Origin: an uncultured Vibrio sp.
GTDB taxonomy: Bacteria; Pseudomonadota; Gammaproteobacteria; Enterobacterales; Vibrionaceae
Direction: 5' to 3'
Assembly: GCF_963675395.1 (NCBI RefSeq)
Contig: NZ_OY776223.1
Coordinates: forward strand, 248,001 to 312,000
Length of the DNA stretch: 64,000 nucleotides
The position numbers were made by a program, and so were the translations under genes. Shown piece by piece: positions 35,478 through 45,264 of the stretch. The notes below the pieces were generated by a model. The model saw only the letters and a program-made list of their open reading frames with translations, searched no databases and was not told the origin of the DNA. How positions within the stretch are numbered: the first letter of the stretch is position 1; each line of letters starts with the position of its first letter.

Positions 35478-36224
35478 TTACTCTGCCGTTACGCCTGCAA
35501 GTTCCATCAACGCATCGTGATCTAAGATAGTGATATATTTACCTTTAACACTTAATATCTCAGATTTTTGGAAACGTCCAAGAAGACGGCTGATTGTTTC
35601 AACGGTCAAACCAAGATAGTTACCGATATCACCACGAGTCATGGTTAGGCGGAATTCTCTAGGACTAAAGCCACGTTGAGAGAAACGGGTTGATAGGTTG
35701 AACAGGAATGCAGCTAGACGCTCTTCAGCATTCTTCTTAGAAAGAAGCAGGATCATCTCCTGATCGCCTTTGATTTCGTTACTCATAAGACGCATAATTT
35801 GCTGGCGAAGCTTAGGCATTTTACCTGACAAGTCATCTAGAATTTCGTATGGAATTTCACATACCATAGACGTTTCCAAAGCCTGGGCAAAACTTGGGTG
35901 ACAGTCCCCAGTAATAGCGTCAAAGCCTACCAGATCACCCGCTAAATGAAACGCCGTTATTTGTTCGTCGCCTTGCTCAGTGATTGTATAGCTTTTGATT
36001 GTGCCAGAACGGATAGCGTACAAAGACTTAAGCTCGTCGCCTGCTTTGAACAGCTCTTGGCCTTTTTGAATCGGCTTCTTACGCTCAATGATTTGGTCAA
36101 GCTGATCAAGTTCAGATTCATTCAGAGTGAATGGGATACACAACTGACTGATGCTACAATCTTGGCAGTGAATTGCACAACCACCTGATTGGACACGCTT
36201 TGTTGCAGGTTTTTCAGAAATCAT
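35478..36224 (-). CDS. fnr: Anaerobic transcription regulator FNR
   Basis: The global oxygen sensor of the CRP family, 248 residues. The 4Fe-4S ligands are present at C20, C23, C29 and C122, the same positions as in E. coli FNR; C16 is extra. The cNMP-like beta-roll (residues 35-130), dimer helix and a helix-turn-helix ([23 protein letters not shown], with the E-x-x-S-R recognition pattern) follow. It most likely controls the neighbouring cbb3 oxidase and other respiratory genes. An FNR box at 36241-36254 in its own promoter indicates autoregulation. Confidence 0.95.
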   Translation of the reverse strand: MISEKPATKRVQSGGCAIHCQDCSISQLCIPFTLNESELDQLDQIIERKKPIQKGQELFKAGDELKSLYAIRSGTIKSYTITEQGDEQITAFHLAGDLVGFDAITGDCHPSFAQALETSMVCEIPYEILDDLSGKMPKLRQQIMRLMSNEIKGDQEMILLLSKKNAEERLAAFLFNLSTRFSQRGFSPREFRLTMTRGDIGNYLGLTVETISRLLGRFQKSEILSVKGKYITILDHDALMELAGVTAE

Positions 36225-36240
36225 AACAACCTTTCACTAT

Positions 36241-36254
36241 TTGATATACATCAA
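36241..36254. promoter_or_regulatory. FNR box upstream of fnr
   Basis: TTGATATACATCAA is a perfect match to TTGAT-N4-ATCAA. It is 17 bases upstream of the fnr ATG, so it probably overlaps the transcription start and represses fnr under low oxygen. Confidence 0.8.
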
Positions 36255-36314
36255 TATTTTAGCACTGCTTAATCCTAAAGGATAGCAAAAATATTGTGGG
36301 TATAGACTTTCAAG

Positions 36315-36992
36315 TTATATGAAACCAAGCATTTGCATGGCACCCGCAGCAGTATACGTTCCATAACCTATAAGAATTAATGCAGATATGTTTCTAAATA
36401 TTAATGATTTTTGCAGTTTCTGAAAATAACTTGCCCCGTAGCTGATAGCAAGCATGGAAGGAAGGGTTCCTATTCCAAATGCCAGCATGATCAAACCACC
36501 GTTCATCGCGCTTCCTGAAACGGCCGACCAAGTTAAGGCTGAATAGACTAAACCACATGGCAGCCATCCCCAAACAAAACCGAATGGCAGTGCATGAAAC
36601 GAGCTTTTCAACGGTAGCAGACTTTTTCCTGCCGGAGATATGAACTTCCAAAGTGTCTGACCCAGTTTTTCGATCGCGAGCAAGCCTTGCCACCATTTAG
36701 CGATATAAAGGGCAACTAAAATCATAAATATTGCTGCCACAAAGCGTAGCCATGCAAGAGAGTGGGCTAATCCACTTAATTCAGACAATCCCGAAATAGC
36801 TCCACCGATAAGGGCACCAAATAACGCATAACTGGTCAATCGTCCCAGATTGTAGAAGAGTGGAATCAAAGGAGAGCTTTGGGCTGGTGATGAGCCCATA
36901 GAAAGTAAAGAGGCAATACCACCGCACATGCCCATACAATGACCGGACCCAACGAGTCCGATCATTAACGCACCGATAAAATCTGGATTCAT
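36315..36992 (-). CDS. TauE/SafE-type membrane protein of the cbb3 assembly cluster
   Basis: A 225-residue membrane protein with six or so helices. The motif GLVGSGHCMGMCGGI is that of the sulfite exporter TauE/SafE-like proteins found next to ccoS (sometimes called CcoJ or SenC-linked) in proteobacteria. It follows ccoS closely and is last in the assembly operon. Substrate is unknown; transport of copper or sulfur compounds for cytochrome assembly has been suggested for relatives. The ATG at 36992 is chosen over a TTG at 36998. Confidence 0.8.
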   Translation of the reverse strand: MNPDFIGALMIGLVGSGHCMGMCGGIASLLSMGSSPAQSSPLIPLFYNLGRLTSYALFGALIGGAISGLSELSGLAHSLAWLRFVAAIFMILVALYIAKWWQGLLAIEKLGQTLWKFISPAGKSLLPLKSSFHALPFGFVWGWLPCGLVYSALTWSAVSGSAMNGGLIMLAFGIGTLPSMLAISYGASYFQKLQKSLIFRNISALILIGYGTYTAAGAMQMLGFI

Positions 36993-37001
36993 ATACAAAA
37001 G

Positions 37002-37166
37002 CTACGATTTTTTGTTATCAGACTGGTCTTCTTCATCGAGCAGTATGTTGTGGCCCTGACGCTCGAGATCTTCAAACTGTTCACTTCGAACAGCCCAAAG
37101 AAAAATAGCGACAGCAACACAAACCAAAACAATGGCGATGGGAATTAAGATATAAATACTTTCCAT
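37002..37166 (-). CDS. ccoS: Cbb3 oxidase assembly protein CcoS
   Basis: A 54-residue protein, MESIYILIPIAIVLVCVAVAI followed by FLWAVRSEQFEDLE and a polar tail. One membrane helix and the A-x-x-x-F-x-W-A-V-(R/K)-(S/T)-x-Q-(Y/F)-(D/E)-D-L pattern define CcoS. It is needed for insertion of cofactors into cbb3 oxidase. It lies between ccoI and the TauE-like gene and is transcribed with them; the start is followed by an in-frame ORF to 37002. Confidence 0.88.
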   Translation of the reverse strand: MESIYILIPIAIVLVCVAVAIFLWAVRSEQFEDLERQGHNILLDEEDQSDNKKS

Positions 37167-37182
37167 GGTTAGCTTTCTCTAA

Positions 37183-39546
37183 TTATTTCTCTTTGAGTAG
37201 TCGCAGCGAATTGGATATCACGATTATCGAGCTAGCTGACATACCAACAACCGCAATATACGGTGCAACTAAGCCAGAAACGGCCAGCGGCAAAATTAGC
37301 AGGTTATAGCCTAGAGACCAAGCCAAGTTTTCTCGGATGATTTTTCGAGTACGAAGAGCCAGAAGACGGGCTTCTAACAATTTATCCAGGTTATCACCTA
37401 ATAGGGTCATGTCAGCCGATGCCTTTGCTACGTCAGTACCACCACCCATCGCTACCGATAAGTGAGCTCCGGCAAGAGTAGGCGCATCATTGATACCATC
37501 ACCGACCATCATGGTAATGTTATCGCTATCCAGACTCTTAAGATACGCGAGTTTGTCTTCCGGTTTTGCAGACGCGATCACATGGTCGATACCGATCTCA
37601 TCCGCAACAGGCTGCGCATTTTGTATTGAATCACCAGTAAGTAGTGTTGTCTTTATACCAGCCTCCGCAAAACGCTGGATAAATATCTGGCTTTGTTCGC
37701 GAATAGGGTCACGATAATAGAAGGTTGTAACATGCTCATCGTTTACCGATAGATACACTGCGTTGCTTTCATCACTCCCTTCACCGACGACAAAAGAGGC
37801 GCTGCCGATTTTCACACGTTTTCCGCTCCATACGCCTTCGATGCCAGAGCCAATTATATTTTTCACGTCTGACACAACCACGTCTTCATTGACATAGCGC
37901 GAGAATGAACGGGCAATTGGGTGGTTAGCGTGGGCTTCAAGCGCAGCGGCTAGAGAGAGACTCTCAGCCTCTGAAAGCGCACCAAAAATGCTCGTGCGGT
38001 TAATTTCGATATCACCTTTTGTCAGTGTTCCAGTTTTATCAATAACAAGATGATTCACTTTACACAAGGTTTCAAAAACATGTCCTTTGCGAAGCAAAAT
38101 ACCGAAATTGCCCATTCGTGAAGTGGCACAAGTCAACGCAGTTGGTGTTGCTAGAGAAAGCGCACAAGGGCAGGTCGCAACTAAAACGGACAGCATAATC
38201 CAGAATGCATCATCAGGTTTCGTTTGGTGCCAATAAAACCAAGTACCCGCCGAAATGATAAGTATCGCACCAACAAAGTAACGCGCCACAACGTCTGCAA
38301 TCTCGGCAATTTTTGGCTTCGAATGCTGAGCTTCATCTTGCAAGCGTACGATGTTTGAAATGACTGAGTCCGCTTTAGAACTGGTCACCTCAAGTTCAAA
38401 TGACTCATCACCGTTGAGCGTACCTGCAAAAACCGCATCACCTATCTTCTTAACAACATGCACAGACTCGCCGGTTAGCATGGATTCATCGATATGAATA
38501 CGACCCGAAATGACTTTACCGTCAGCAGGAATGTGCTCACCAGGGAGAACGCGAATACGATCACCGATTTTCAAGGTCTTCACCGGGATTTGCTCACCAT
38601 CTAAGGTTGTCGCAATGGCCGGGATCAGTTTAAGCAGGTTACCACTTGCCGCAGCTGCTTTACGACGAGCTCTCATTTCCAGGAAACGCCCGACAAGCAA
38701 GAAGAAGGTAAACATCGATATCGATTCGAAAAAGACTTCTCCTTGTTCAGTAAACGTCGCGACTAGACTGGCGACATAGGCAAAAATGAGCGCGATCGAA
38801 ACAGGCACATCCATACCCAGCGTACGGCCTTTGATGCTTCGCCAAGCGTTTAAATAGAAGGGTAGCGCGGAGTAAAGAAGCACGGGCGTCGCGAATATCA
38901 AACTGACCCAGCGAAAGTAGTTTTTAAACTCAGGCTCCAGATCGCCAAAAACTTCCAGATACAACGCCACCGCCAACATCATGACCTGCATGGTTGCCAG
39001 ACCTGCAATCCCCAGACGGTAAAGGTATTGCTTCATCATTCGATGATAGGCAGCTTCTTGTATGTCTGCTTCAAATGGCGCCGCTTTGTAACCCAGTTTA
39101 TGAATAACCGAAAGCAACTCACTTAAACGAACCTGTGTTTTGTCCCAAGCAAGCAAAGCGCGGTTTGTCGTTGTATTGACTCGAATAGAAACCAAACCTT
39201 TGGTGTTGGAAACTTGCTTTTCGATCAACCAGGCGCAAGCAGCACAGGACACACCATCTAATGACAGAGTCACTTCACAAACATTATCATGATGACGTAC
39301 AAACTCCGATTGGACGTCTTCATTATCATAGTGAATCAGCGCTTGAAGCTGCTCAGGTACCAAATCGGCTTTTTCAGCCGGCGCAGTACGGTATTGGTAA
39401 TAAGAGACGAGGCCACTATCAATGATCGTTTGTGCCACCGTCTGACATCCAGGGCAGCACATTTCACGGACTTCACCGAGTATTTCTACCTTATAATCCG
39501 TGTTGGCTGGTACATCTTCACCACAGTGATAACAGGATTTACACAT
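37183..39546 (-). CDS. ccoI: Copper-exporting P-type ATPase for cbb3 assembly, CcoI
   Basis: A 787-residue P1B-type ATPase delivering copper to periplasmic cbb3 assembly. The N-terminus has a Cys-rich part (CYHCGEDV, CCPGCQ) and an HMA domain with GVSCAACA (C101, C104). Membrane helix 6 has the CPC copper motif (VATCPCALSLATPTAL). The catalytic core shows SMLTGES, phosphorylated Asp in DKTGTLT, and MVGDGINDAPTLA. It is part of a ccoH-ccoI-ccoS operon, which lacks ccoG. Confidence 0.94.
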   Translation of the reverse strand: MCKSCYHCGEDVPANTDYKVEILGEVREMCCPGCQTVAQTIIDSGLVSYYQYRTAPAEKADLVPEQLQALIHYDNEDVQSEFVRHHDNVCEVTLSLDGVSCAACAWLIEKQVSNTKGLVSIRVNTTTNRALLAWDKTQVRLSELLSVIHKLGYKAAPFEADIQEAAYHRMMKQYLYRLGIAGLATMQVMMLAVALYLEVFGDLEPEFKNYFRWVSLIFATPVLLYSALPFYLNAWRSIKGRTLGMDVPVSIALIFAYVASLVATFTEQGEVFFESISMFTFFLLVGRFLEMRARRKAAAASGNLLKLIPAIATTLDGEQIPVKTLKIGDRIRVLPGEHIPADGKVISGRIHIDESMLTGESVHVVKKIGDAVFAGTLNGDESFELEVTSSKADSVISNIVRLQDEAQHSKPKIAEIADVVARYFVGAILIISAGTWFYWHQTKPDDAFWIMLSVLVATCPCALSLATPTALTCATSRMGNFGILLRKGHVFETLCKVNHLVIDKTGTLTKGDIEINRTSIFGALSEAESLSLAAALEAHANHPIARSFSRYVNEDVVVSDVKNIIGSGIEGVWSGKRVKIGSASFVVGEGSDESNAVYLSVNDEHVTTFYYRDPIREQSQIFIQRFAEAGIKTTLLTGDSIQNAQPVADEIGIDHVIASAKPEDKLAYLKSLDSDNITMMVGDGINDAPTLAGAHLSVAMGGGTDVAKASADMTLLGDNLDKLLEARLLALRTRKIIRENLAWSLGYNLLILPLAVSGLVAPYIAVVGMSASSIIVISNSLRLLKEK

Positions 39547-39550
39547 AAGA

Positions 39551-40027
39551 TTACTTCATCAAAACGGTGTCAGAGGCAGGAAACTCAACTTTACCTTGAA
39601 TCATCCACTCTTTGTCGTGAGGTTGCAGCTCAATGAACCAAGGACCTTGGATATCTTCCTCTGGCATTAATCGGTAGTTTCCAGAAGCATCCGCGGTGAT
39701 TAACTTAGAAAAATCACGATCAGGAAGTGTACGGTGAGTAAAAGTTGCGGTTAGCGCTGGGTAGTGGGACAACTCACCTTTATCAAAATGAATAACAACC
39801 GTATTGCTATCGGATGAAACATGTGCGTTAAGATTTAGGTCACGAGCGACATTCATTTTACTGATGTCGATGTTAATTCCTTTGCCTTTTTTATAGTAAT
39901 CCTCAGCAACTAAAGAAACAGAGTTGTTCGAGAAGATAACCACTGTCACGACTGTCCAACTAATAACAATAAGAGGAAGGATAATCAGGAACCACGGCCA
40001 AAATTGTTTATACCAAGGCTTTACCAT
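39551..40027 (-). CDS. ccoH: FixH/CcoH family protein
   Basis: A 158-residue protein with one membrane helix near the N-terminus (FWPWFLIILPLIVISWTVVTVVIFSNNS) and a periplasmic domain with LVAEDYYKKGKGINIDISK, typical of FixH. It is required for stable cbb3 oxidase in bacteria that carry it. It starts the ccoHIS operon; the stop is 4 bases before the ccoI start. No ccoG gene lies between it and ccoP. Confidence 0.88.
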   Translation of the reverse strand: MVKPWYKQFWPWFLIILPLIVISWTVVTVVIFSNNSVSLVAEDYYKKGKGINIDISKMNVARDLNLNAHVSSDSNTVVIHFDKGELSHYPALTATFTHRTLPDRDFSKLITADASGNYRLMPEEDIQGPWFIELQPHDKEWMIQGKVEFPASDTVLMK

Positions 40028-40083
40028 AAAAAAGTTCTCAACAGCTAAATGAAAAAATAGGAGGCGTTAAATTTAAAGGAAAG

Positions 40084-40106
40084 ACAGCCCCTATGAAAGG
40101 GGCTGT
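40084..40106 (-). terminator. Terminator of the ccoNOQP operon
   Basis: Perfect 8-bp stem ACAGCCCC / GGGGCTGT with a 7-base loop, followed on the minus strand by CTTTCCTTT. Located 27 bases after the ccoP stop, separating ccoNOQP from ccoHIS. Confidence 0.8.
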
Positions 40107-40132
40107 TATTGCTATGTTACTTAATATCTTGG

Positions 40133-41107
40133 TTACTTATTCTCGGAGTTGCTTAAGCTCCAAACATATGATGCAACCAACTGGATCTTGTCTTCACCTA
40201 GAATATCTTTCCAGGCTGGCATGACACCAGAACGGCCATTCATAACAGTTTCAGTAACCGCTGCGCGTGAATCACCAAACAGCCAGTCTTGGTCAGTTAG
40301 GTCAGGAGCACCCACGGCTGGGTTACCTTTACCATCTGTACCGTGACACGCCGCACATACAACAAAACGTGCTTTACCTGCTGCTGCTTCACGAGCATTT
40401 ACTTTACGACCAGAAAGGCTAAGCGCGTAGCTAACCACTTCTTTAACGCCTTCTTCACCAAGCGCATCTTTCCATGCTGGCATTTGGCCAACACGGCCAT
40501 GCATGATGGTTGTTACGATTGCTTGCGGTTCACCGCCATACAGCCATGCGTTATCCGTCAGGTTAGGGAAACCTTGCTGACCACGAGCATCTGAGCCGTG
40601 ACATTGTGAACAGTTTTGCAAGAACAAACGTTGACCCACTTTAAGTGCTTCAGGATCGTTAGCAATTTCAGGAATAGGGCGTAAGCCGTTTTCGTTGTGT
40701 GCTAGCTTACGGAAAGCTTCACCAAAGTAAGCATCCGCGTCATCAAGCTCTTTAGCGTATTGGTTAAGTTGTTTGTTCTCTTGTGCAGCAGCGATGGCTT
40801 GTTTTGATTCCTCAAGTGAGCGTACTTCTTGAGCCGAGCTCTCCCAATTCAAAAAGCCTTTAAAGCTTCCTAAACCTGGGAACAGAGCAAGGTACACCGC
40901 AGAAAACACGAAAGTACTCACAAAAAGGTAAGTCCACCACTTAGGTAGCGGGTTGTTTAGCTCGCGAATACCATCGTACTCGTGGCCCATGTCAGCCCCT
41001 TCCTCGACGCCCATTTTATCTTTGGCGCACCAAGTCAGGAGGATTGCACAGCCGACTAGCGTACCGATAGTAATCACGATAATCCAGAGACTCCAGAATG
41101 TAGTCAT
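40133..41107 (-). CDS. ccoP: cbb3-type cytochrome c oxidase subunit III, di-heme CcoP
   Basis: A 324-residue protein with two N-terminal membrane helices (about 7-27 and 57-77) and two periplasmic c-type cytochrome domains. The heme sites are CSQCH (166-170) and CAACH (251-255); the axial Met ligands are in the MPAWKD segments. It receives electrons for CcoN. The start overlaps the ccoQ stop by one base. Confidence 0.95.
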   Translation of the reverse strand: MTTFWSLWIIVITIGTLVGCAILLTWCAKDKMGVEEGADMGHEYDGIRELNNPLPKWWTYLFVSTFVFSAVYLALFPGLGSFKGFLNWESSAQEVRSLEESKQAIAAAQENKQLNQYAKELDDADAYFGEAFRKLAHNENGLRPIPEIANDPEALKVGQRLFLQNCSQCHGSDARGQQGFPNLTDNAWLYGGEPQAIVTTIMHGRVGQMPAWKDALGEEGVKEVVSYALSLSGRKVNAREAAAGKARFVVCAACHGTDGKGNPAVGAPDLTDQDWLFGDSRAAVTETVMNGRSGVMPAWKDILGEDKIQLVASYVWSLSNSENK

Positions 41108-41280
41108 TACTTCTTCACTCCTTGGTTATGTGGGGTCGCTTGTTCTTCGTCAGCAAAGACCAGGTAAGCATCTTCTTCGAAACGCGATTTACGTTTCTTA
41201 CTAAATGCCCACCATACAATGCCGATAAAACTGGCGAAGAGCACAACGGTATAAATACTATGAATCGTACCGAAATCCAT
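41107..41280 (-). CDS. ccoQ: cbb3-type cytochrome c oxidase subunit IV, CcoQ
   Basis: A 57-residue single-pass membrane protein: MDFGTIHSIYTVVLFASFIGIVWWAFSKKRKSRFEEDA. The FxGI-x-W-W-A-x-xxKK pattern is CcoQ (FixQ). It lies between ccoO and ccoP, overlapping ccoP by one base (TAATG). CcoQ stabilises the oxidase but is not catalytic. Confidence 0.92.
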   Translation of the reverse strand: MDFGTIHSIYTVVLFASFIGIVWWAFSKKRKSRFEEDAYLVFADEEQATPHNQGVKK

Positions 41281-41289
41281 ACGTCCCCC

Positions 41290-41910
41290 TTACTTCATTG
41301 CATGACCAAGAGACTGAAGGTAAGCGATGATTGCATCCATCTCTGTTTTACCTTCTACTTCTTTAGCCGCGTTCGCGATCTGTTCATCGGTATATGGCAC
41401 ACCGAACTGATCACGGAACAACTCAAGTTTCTTCTGTGTCAAACTGCCGTCTAAGACGTTTTCAGCTAACCATGGGAAACCAGGCATGTTTGATTCTGGA
41501 ACGAGTTCACGTGGGTCCATTAAGTGAACACGGTGCCACTCGTCAGAATAACGACCACCGACACGAGCCAGATCTGGACCAGTACGTTTAGAACCCCACA
41601 GGAATGGATGTTCCCAAACGCTTTCACCAGCAACAGAGTAGTGACCGTAACGCTCAGTTTCTGAACGGAAAGGACGCACCATCTGGCTGTGACAAACGCT
41701 ACAGCCTTCGCGGATATAAAGGTCGCGACCTTCCATTTCAAGAGGCGTGTAAGCGCGTAGGTTTTCTACAGGCTCAGTAGTTTGTTTTTGGAAAAGCAGA
41801 GGCGTGATCTCTACGAGAGCCCCCCAACTGATAGCAAAAACGATAAAAATAGCCAACAAACCGACATTACGTTCTAGGAATTCATGGCGATTATTAGAAT
41901 TATTACTCAT
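41290..41910 (-). CDS. ccoO: cbb3-type cytochrome c oxidase subunit II, mono-heme CcoO
   Basis: A 206-residue membrane-anchored cytochrome c with one N-terminal helix (about 15-38). The heme site is [13 protein letters not shown] (CSVCH at residues 70-74). Further family segments are [17 protein letters not shown] and [17 protein letters not shown], where the axial Met lies. It is followed by ccoQ and ccoP. Confidence 0.95.
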   Translation of the reverse strand: MSNNSNNRHEFLERNVGLLAIFIVFAISWGALVEITPLLFQKQTTEPVENLRAYTPLEMEGRDLYIREGCSVCHSQMVRPFRSETERYGHYSVAGESVWEHPFLWGSKRTGPDLARVGGRYSDEWHRVHLMDPRELVPESNMPGFPWLAENVLDGSLTQKKLELFRDQFGVPYTDEQIANAAKEVEGKTEMDAIIAYLQSLGHAMK

Positions 41911-41926
41911 TCTTTAAATCTCCTTC

Positions 41927-43354
41927 TTATGCCGGATGTGGGATAGCCTTAAGGCTCTCTTTAGGTGCAGTCACTGTTTTGTACGTGTTGTATGCCATTA
42001 GAATCATGCCTGATAGGAAGATTAATCCACCTAGGAAACGTACAAAATAGAATGGGTATGACGCTTGCACCGACTCAACAAAGCTGTAAGTCAGTGTGCC
42101 GTCAGAGTTAACTGCACGCCACATTAGGCCTTGCATAACACCAGAGATCCACATCGCTACGATGTAGAGAACCGTACCGATTGTTGCTAACCAGAAATGC
42201 ACGTTAACCAAACCGACAGAGTACATACGCTCTTGGCCGAACAGGCGGGGTACCAAGTGATAAACCGAACCGATAGAAACCATAGCAACCCAACCCAGAG
42301 CACCAGAGTGAACGTGACCAATGGTCCAGTCGGTGTAGTGAGAAAGCGCGTTTACTGTCTTGATTGCCATCATTGGACCTTCGAAGGTAGACATACCGTA
42401 GAAAGACAACGACACAATTAGGAAACGTAAGATAGGGTCATAACGAAGCTTATGCCAAGCACCAGACAACGTCATAATACCGTTGATCATACCACCCCAA
42501 GATGGAGCGAATAGAACCAAAGACATCACCATACCTAAAGACTGAGTCCAGTCTGGTAAAGCAGTATAGTGAAGGTGGTGCGGACCAGCCCAGATGTATA
42601 GGGAGATCAAAGCCCAGAAGTGAACGATAGATAAACGGTAAGAGTAAACAGGACGTTCAGCTTGTTTAGGGACAAAGTAGTACATCATACCCAGGAAACC
42701 AGCGGTCAGCAGGAAACCTACCGCGTTGTGTCCATACCACCATTGAACCATCGCATCCACCGCTCCAGAATAAATCGAGTACGATTTAGTCAAGGATACC
42801 GGGACAGCCATGCTGTTCACGATGTGAAGTACTGCTACGGTGATGATAAACGCGCCGAAGAACCAGTTTGCCACATAAATGTGGGAGGTCTTACGTTTTA
42901 CCAATGTTCCAAAGAACACCACTGCGTACGAAACCCATACAATCGCAATCGCGATATCAATAGGCCATTCTAGCTCAGCGTACTCTTTAGAGGTAGTCAT
43001 CCCCTGTGGTAGAGTAATGGCTGCGGCTAAGATAATTGCTTGCCAACCCCAAAAGGTAAAGGCAACGAGTGGGCCACCAAAAAGACGTGTTTGACAAGTA
43101 CGCTGAACAACATAATAAGATGTTGCGAACAGGGCACTGGTACCAAACGCAAAAATTACCGCATTAGTATGCAGCGGACGTAAACGACTGTACGTCAACC
43201 ACGGCGTATCAAAGTTTAGCTGTGGCCAAACTAATTGAGCGGCAATCAAAACACCAACAGCCATACCAACTATGCCCCATAAAATGGTCACAAGGGTAAA
43301 TTGGCGAACGACTGTATAGTTGTAGTTTTGTTCAAGCTGCTTTACTTGGCTCAT
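41927..43354 (-). CDS. ccoN: cbb3-type cytochrome c oxidase subunit I, CcoN
   Basis: The catalytic heme-copper subunit, 475 residues with 12 or so helices. Family segments: FSVTILWG-like [36 protein letters not shown] (heme b ligand), [20 protein letters not shown] (copper ligand His with Tyr), [13 protein letters not shown] and [19 protein letters not shown]. It reduces oxygen at low concentration. The ATG at 43354 is preceded by TTGGAAGC; a TTG at 43369 is not favoured. First gene of ccoNOQP. Two palindromes lie in its promoter region. Confidence 0.95.
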   Translation of the reverse strand: MSQVKQLEQNYNYTVVRQFTLVTILWGIVGMAVGVLIAAQLVWPQLNFDTPWLTYSRLRPLHTNAVIFAFGTSALFATSYYVVQRTCQTRLFGGPLVAFTFWGWQAIILAAAITLPQGMTTSKEYAELEWPIDIAIAIVWVSYAVVFFGTLVKRKTSHIYVANWFFGAFIITVAVLHIVNSMAVPVSLTKSYSIYSGAVDAMVQWWYGHNAVGFLLTAGFLGMMYYFVPKQAERPVYSYRLSIVHFWALISLYIWAGPHHLHYTALPDWTQSLGMVMSLVLFAPSWGGMINGIMTLSGAWHKLRYDPILRFLIVSLSFYGMSTFEGPMMAIKTVNALSHYTDWTIGHVHSGALGWVAMVSIGSVYHLVPRLFGQERMYSVGLVNVHFWLATIGTVLYIVAMWISGVMQGLMWRAVNSDGTLTYSFVESVQASYPFYFVRFLGGLIFLSGMILMAYNTYKTVTAPKESLKAIPHPA

Positions 43355-43441
43355 TATGCATGCTTCCAATTTCTAATTAACTACACTTTTACTTCCAACA
43401 CGACTTGCGTCGTAACACCACCCAAGTAAACTCTAGAATTC

Positions 43442-43458
43442 AAGTGTTATCATCACTT
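43442..43458. promoter_or_regulatory. Palindrome upstream of ccoN (AAGTG-N7-CACTT)
   Basis: AAGTGTTATCATCACTT lies 88 bases before the ccoN ATG. A second palindrome, TTGAATTAACAATTCAA, is at 43512-43528. Neither has FNR spacing; a regulator cannot be named. They may be operators for ccoN or the divergent gene. Confidence 0.35.
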
Positions 43459-43612
43459 TATTTCCATTGCTGACTTTAATAAAAAGTGGCATTTTCAGCT
43501 CGACACTATACTTGAATTAACAATTCAATGACAGGGTAGTAACCTTAATGAAGCTCGGGAACACATTTTTTATTTAAAAAGTTTGAAGTTTGTAACAAGG
43601 ATATTGGTATTT

Positions 43613-43969
43613 ATGCCGGCACAAAAGTTAACAAAGGCGAGACTCGCACAAATCTTAATCATGCTCAGTGTATTAGTTGGCGCATTTTTATGGCGAACCT
43701 TTACACACGAGATGCCTAAAAGCGTCGATTGCTCACAAAAAGAGCGATGTGATGTAACAATTTCAGGGAAAAGAATCACTATTAATCGTGACTCGGAGGG
43801 GATTTCTATCGAAACGCTGAAAAGTAGCACTCTGAAAATTGATCTAGATCAATCAGGACAATTTATTAATGCGGAGGGCATTAATAAGAAAATCGAATGG
43901 AAGTCGATCTCACAAAGCAAAATTATTCAGCTTCGAATAGATCAGAATATTGTCGTCGTTCAATTATAA
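43613..43969 (+). CDS. Uncharacterised single-pass membrane protein near ccoN
   Basis: A 118-residue protein with one helix (about 10-30, LAQILIMLSVLVGAFLWRTF) and a periplasmic domain of about 85 residues with two cysteines (SVDCSQKERCDVTISG), probably in a disulfide. I know similar hypothetical proteins next to cco genes in Vibrio, but not a function; a copper or cytochrome assembly role is conceivable. The ATG at 43613 is used because the upstream TTG at 43583 has no signal. Codons 76-80 contain a perfect FNR-box sequence, probably by chance. Confidence 0.7.
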   Translation: MPAQKLTKARLAQILIMLSVLVGAFLWRTFTHEMPKSVDCSQKERCDVTISGKRITINRDSEGISIETLKSSTLKIDLDQSGQFINAEGINKKIEWKSISQSKIIQLRIDQNIVVVQL

Positions 43970-44082
43970 ATTGGATATGAACCGCGATAATTTGAATTTC
44001 TTTAAGAAAATTGAAACTTCTTACTTAGTGATAATAGGTGGGAGTGGTATAACAACAAAGTCATAAACAATATTAAAAGCGT

Positions 44083-45264
44083 ATGCAGTGCCAATCAGTT
44101 TTTACTCATATCACAGATGAATACTTAGCCGTTAAAAAGCTACGTTCCGGATTGACTCACATGAGCCCAGCATTCGTCATCTGTTATTACACAGAAGAGT
44201 ATGACTTTGAGTTAATACGCAAAGCGCTACTCCAGTACTTTCCTGATACGCCTTTCCATGGCGCGAGTTCTTGCCAAGCAGTAATGACAGATCACGGTTT
44301 TCATTCTGGTCCTGTCATTGCTGCTTTAGCGATTTACGATCCCGGTCCGCATGCTTACGGCACTGGCATTTCACACTGCACTCAAAACCAAGGCGTTATG
44401 GGCGCATTGGATATGGCACTTGAAGATGCCAATCGAGTAGGGGAAATACCAGACTTAATACTGCTCCATGCCACACCTGGAAACGAAGAATCAATCATCG
44501 AATCTATCGATCAAAGGTTTGGAACATTGGTGCCGATTATTGGTGGATCAGCAGCCGACAATAATATTGAAAGAAAGTGGTCCATCATCACCGCACAAGG
44601 TCAGCAGCAGTCAGGGGTGAGTCTCACTTTATTTTATTCGTCGCAACATGTTGATATCGCTTTTAGCGCAGGACACACCTCGACAAACATAAAAGGTATT
44701 GCTACTAAAACCAAAGGGCGTTGTCTATTAGAGATTGATGGAGAGCCCGCACTGGAACGCTACAGACAATGGACCAATCATCAGCAAAATCAAATAGGTA
44801 ACGACAATCTGCTATTCACAAACTCCAGTGCTTATCCAATAGGAAGAATCGCTGGCTACTTGTACGAAAGGCCATACTACAAACTATCTCACCCTGTAAG
44901 AGAAACAGCAGAAGGAGGCATCGAACTCTTTACTAATATTGCTGAAGGAGAAGAGATAACTTTAATGAAAGGCAGTCGCGAACACCTGATAGCACGAGCG
45001 GCAAAAGTTGTGAATATCGCCTTCAACCAAAAATTAGAAGATTCTCGTAAAATTGGTGTTATTAACATCTTTTGCGCTGGGCCTATGTTGCACTTGAAGC
45101 AAGACATGAACAGCGTTTGTGAACAAATCAACCAAGAGCTGGAACACCTGCCATTTATATGCCCATTCACCTTTGGTGAACAAGGAAGATTCATTGGTGG
45201 CGAAAATGGACATGGGAACCTCATGATTTCATCAGCGATATTCCATAAGCCTTATGAAAGATAA
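44083..45264 (+). CDS. FIST-domain signal protein, NosP/VpsV-like
   Basis: A 393-residue cytosolic protein with FIST N and C domains (segments HGASSCQAVMTDHGFHSGPVIAALAI, PDLILLHATPGNEESIIESID, GGSAADNNIERKWSI, LFYSSQHVDIAFSAGHT and KVVNIAFNQKLEDSRKIGVINIFCAGPM). FIST proteins of this type, NosP in Pseudomonas and VpsV in V. cholerae, sense nitric oxide or small molecules and act on a partner kinase. The next gene is a hybrid kinase, overlapped by 11 bases, as in vpsVS. Heme binding cannot be shown from sequence. A role in biofilm or quorum-type signalling is inferred. Confidence 0.85.
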   Translation: MQCQSVFTHITDEYLAVKKLRSGLTHMSPAFVICYYTEEYDFELIRKALLQYFPDTPFHGASSCQAVMTDHGFHSGPVIAALAIYDPGPHAYGTGISHCTQNQGVMGALDMALEDANRVGEIPDLILLHATPGNEESIIESIDQRFGTLVPIIGGSAADNNIERKWSIITAQGQQQSGVSLTLFYSSQHVDIAFSAGHTSTNIKGIATKTKGRCLLEIDGEPALERYRQWTNHQQNQIGNDNLLFTNSSAYPIGRIAGYLYERPYYKLSHPVRETAEGGIELFTNIAEGEEITLMKGSREHLIARAAKVVNIAFNQKLEDSRKIGVINIFCAGPMLHLKQDMNSVCEQINQELEHLPFICPFTFGEQGRFIGGENGHGNLMISSAIFHKPYER

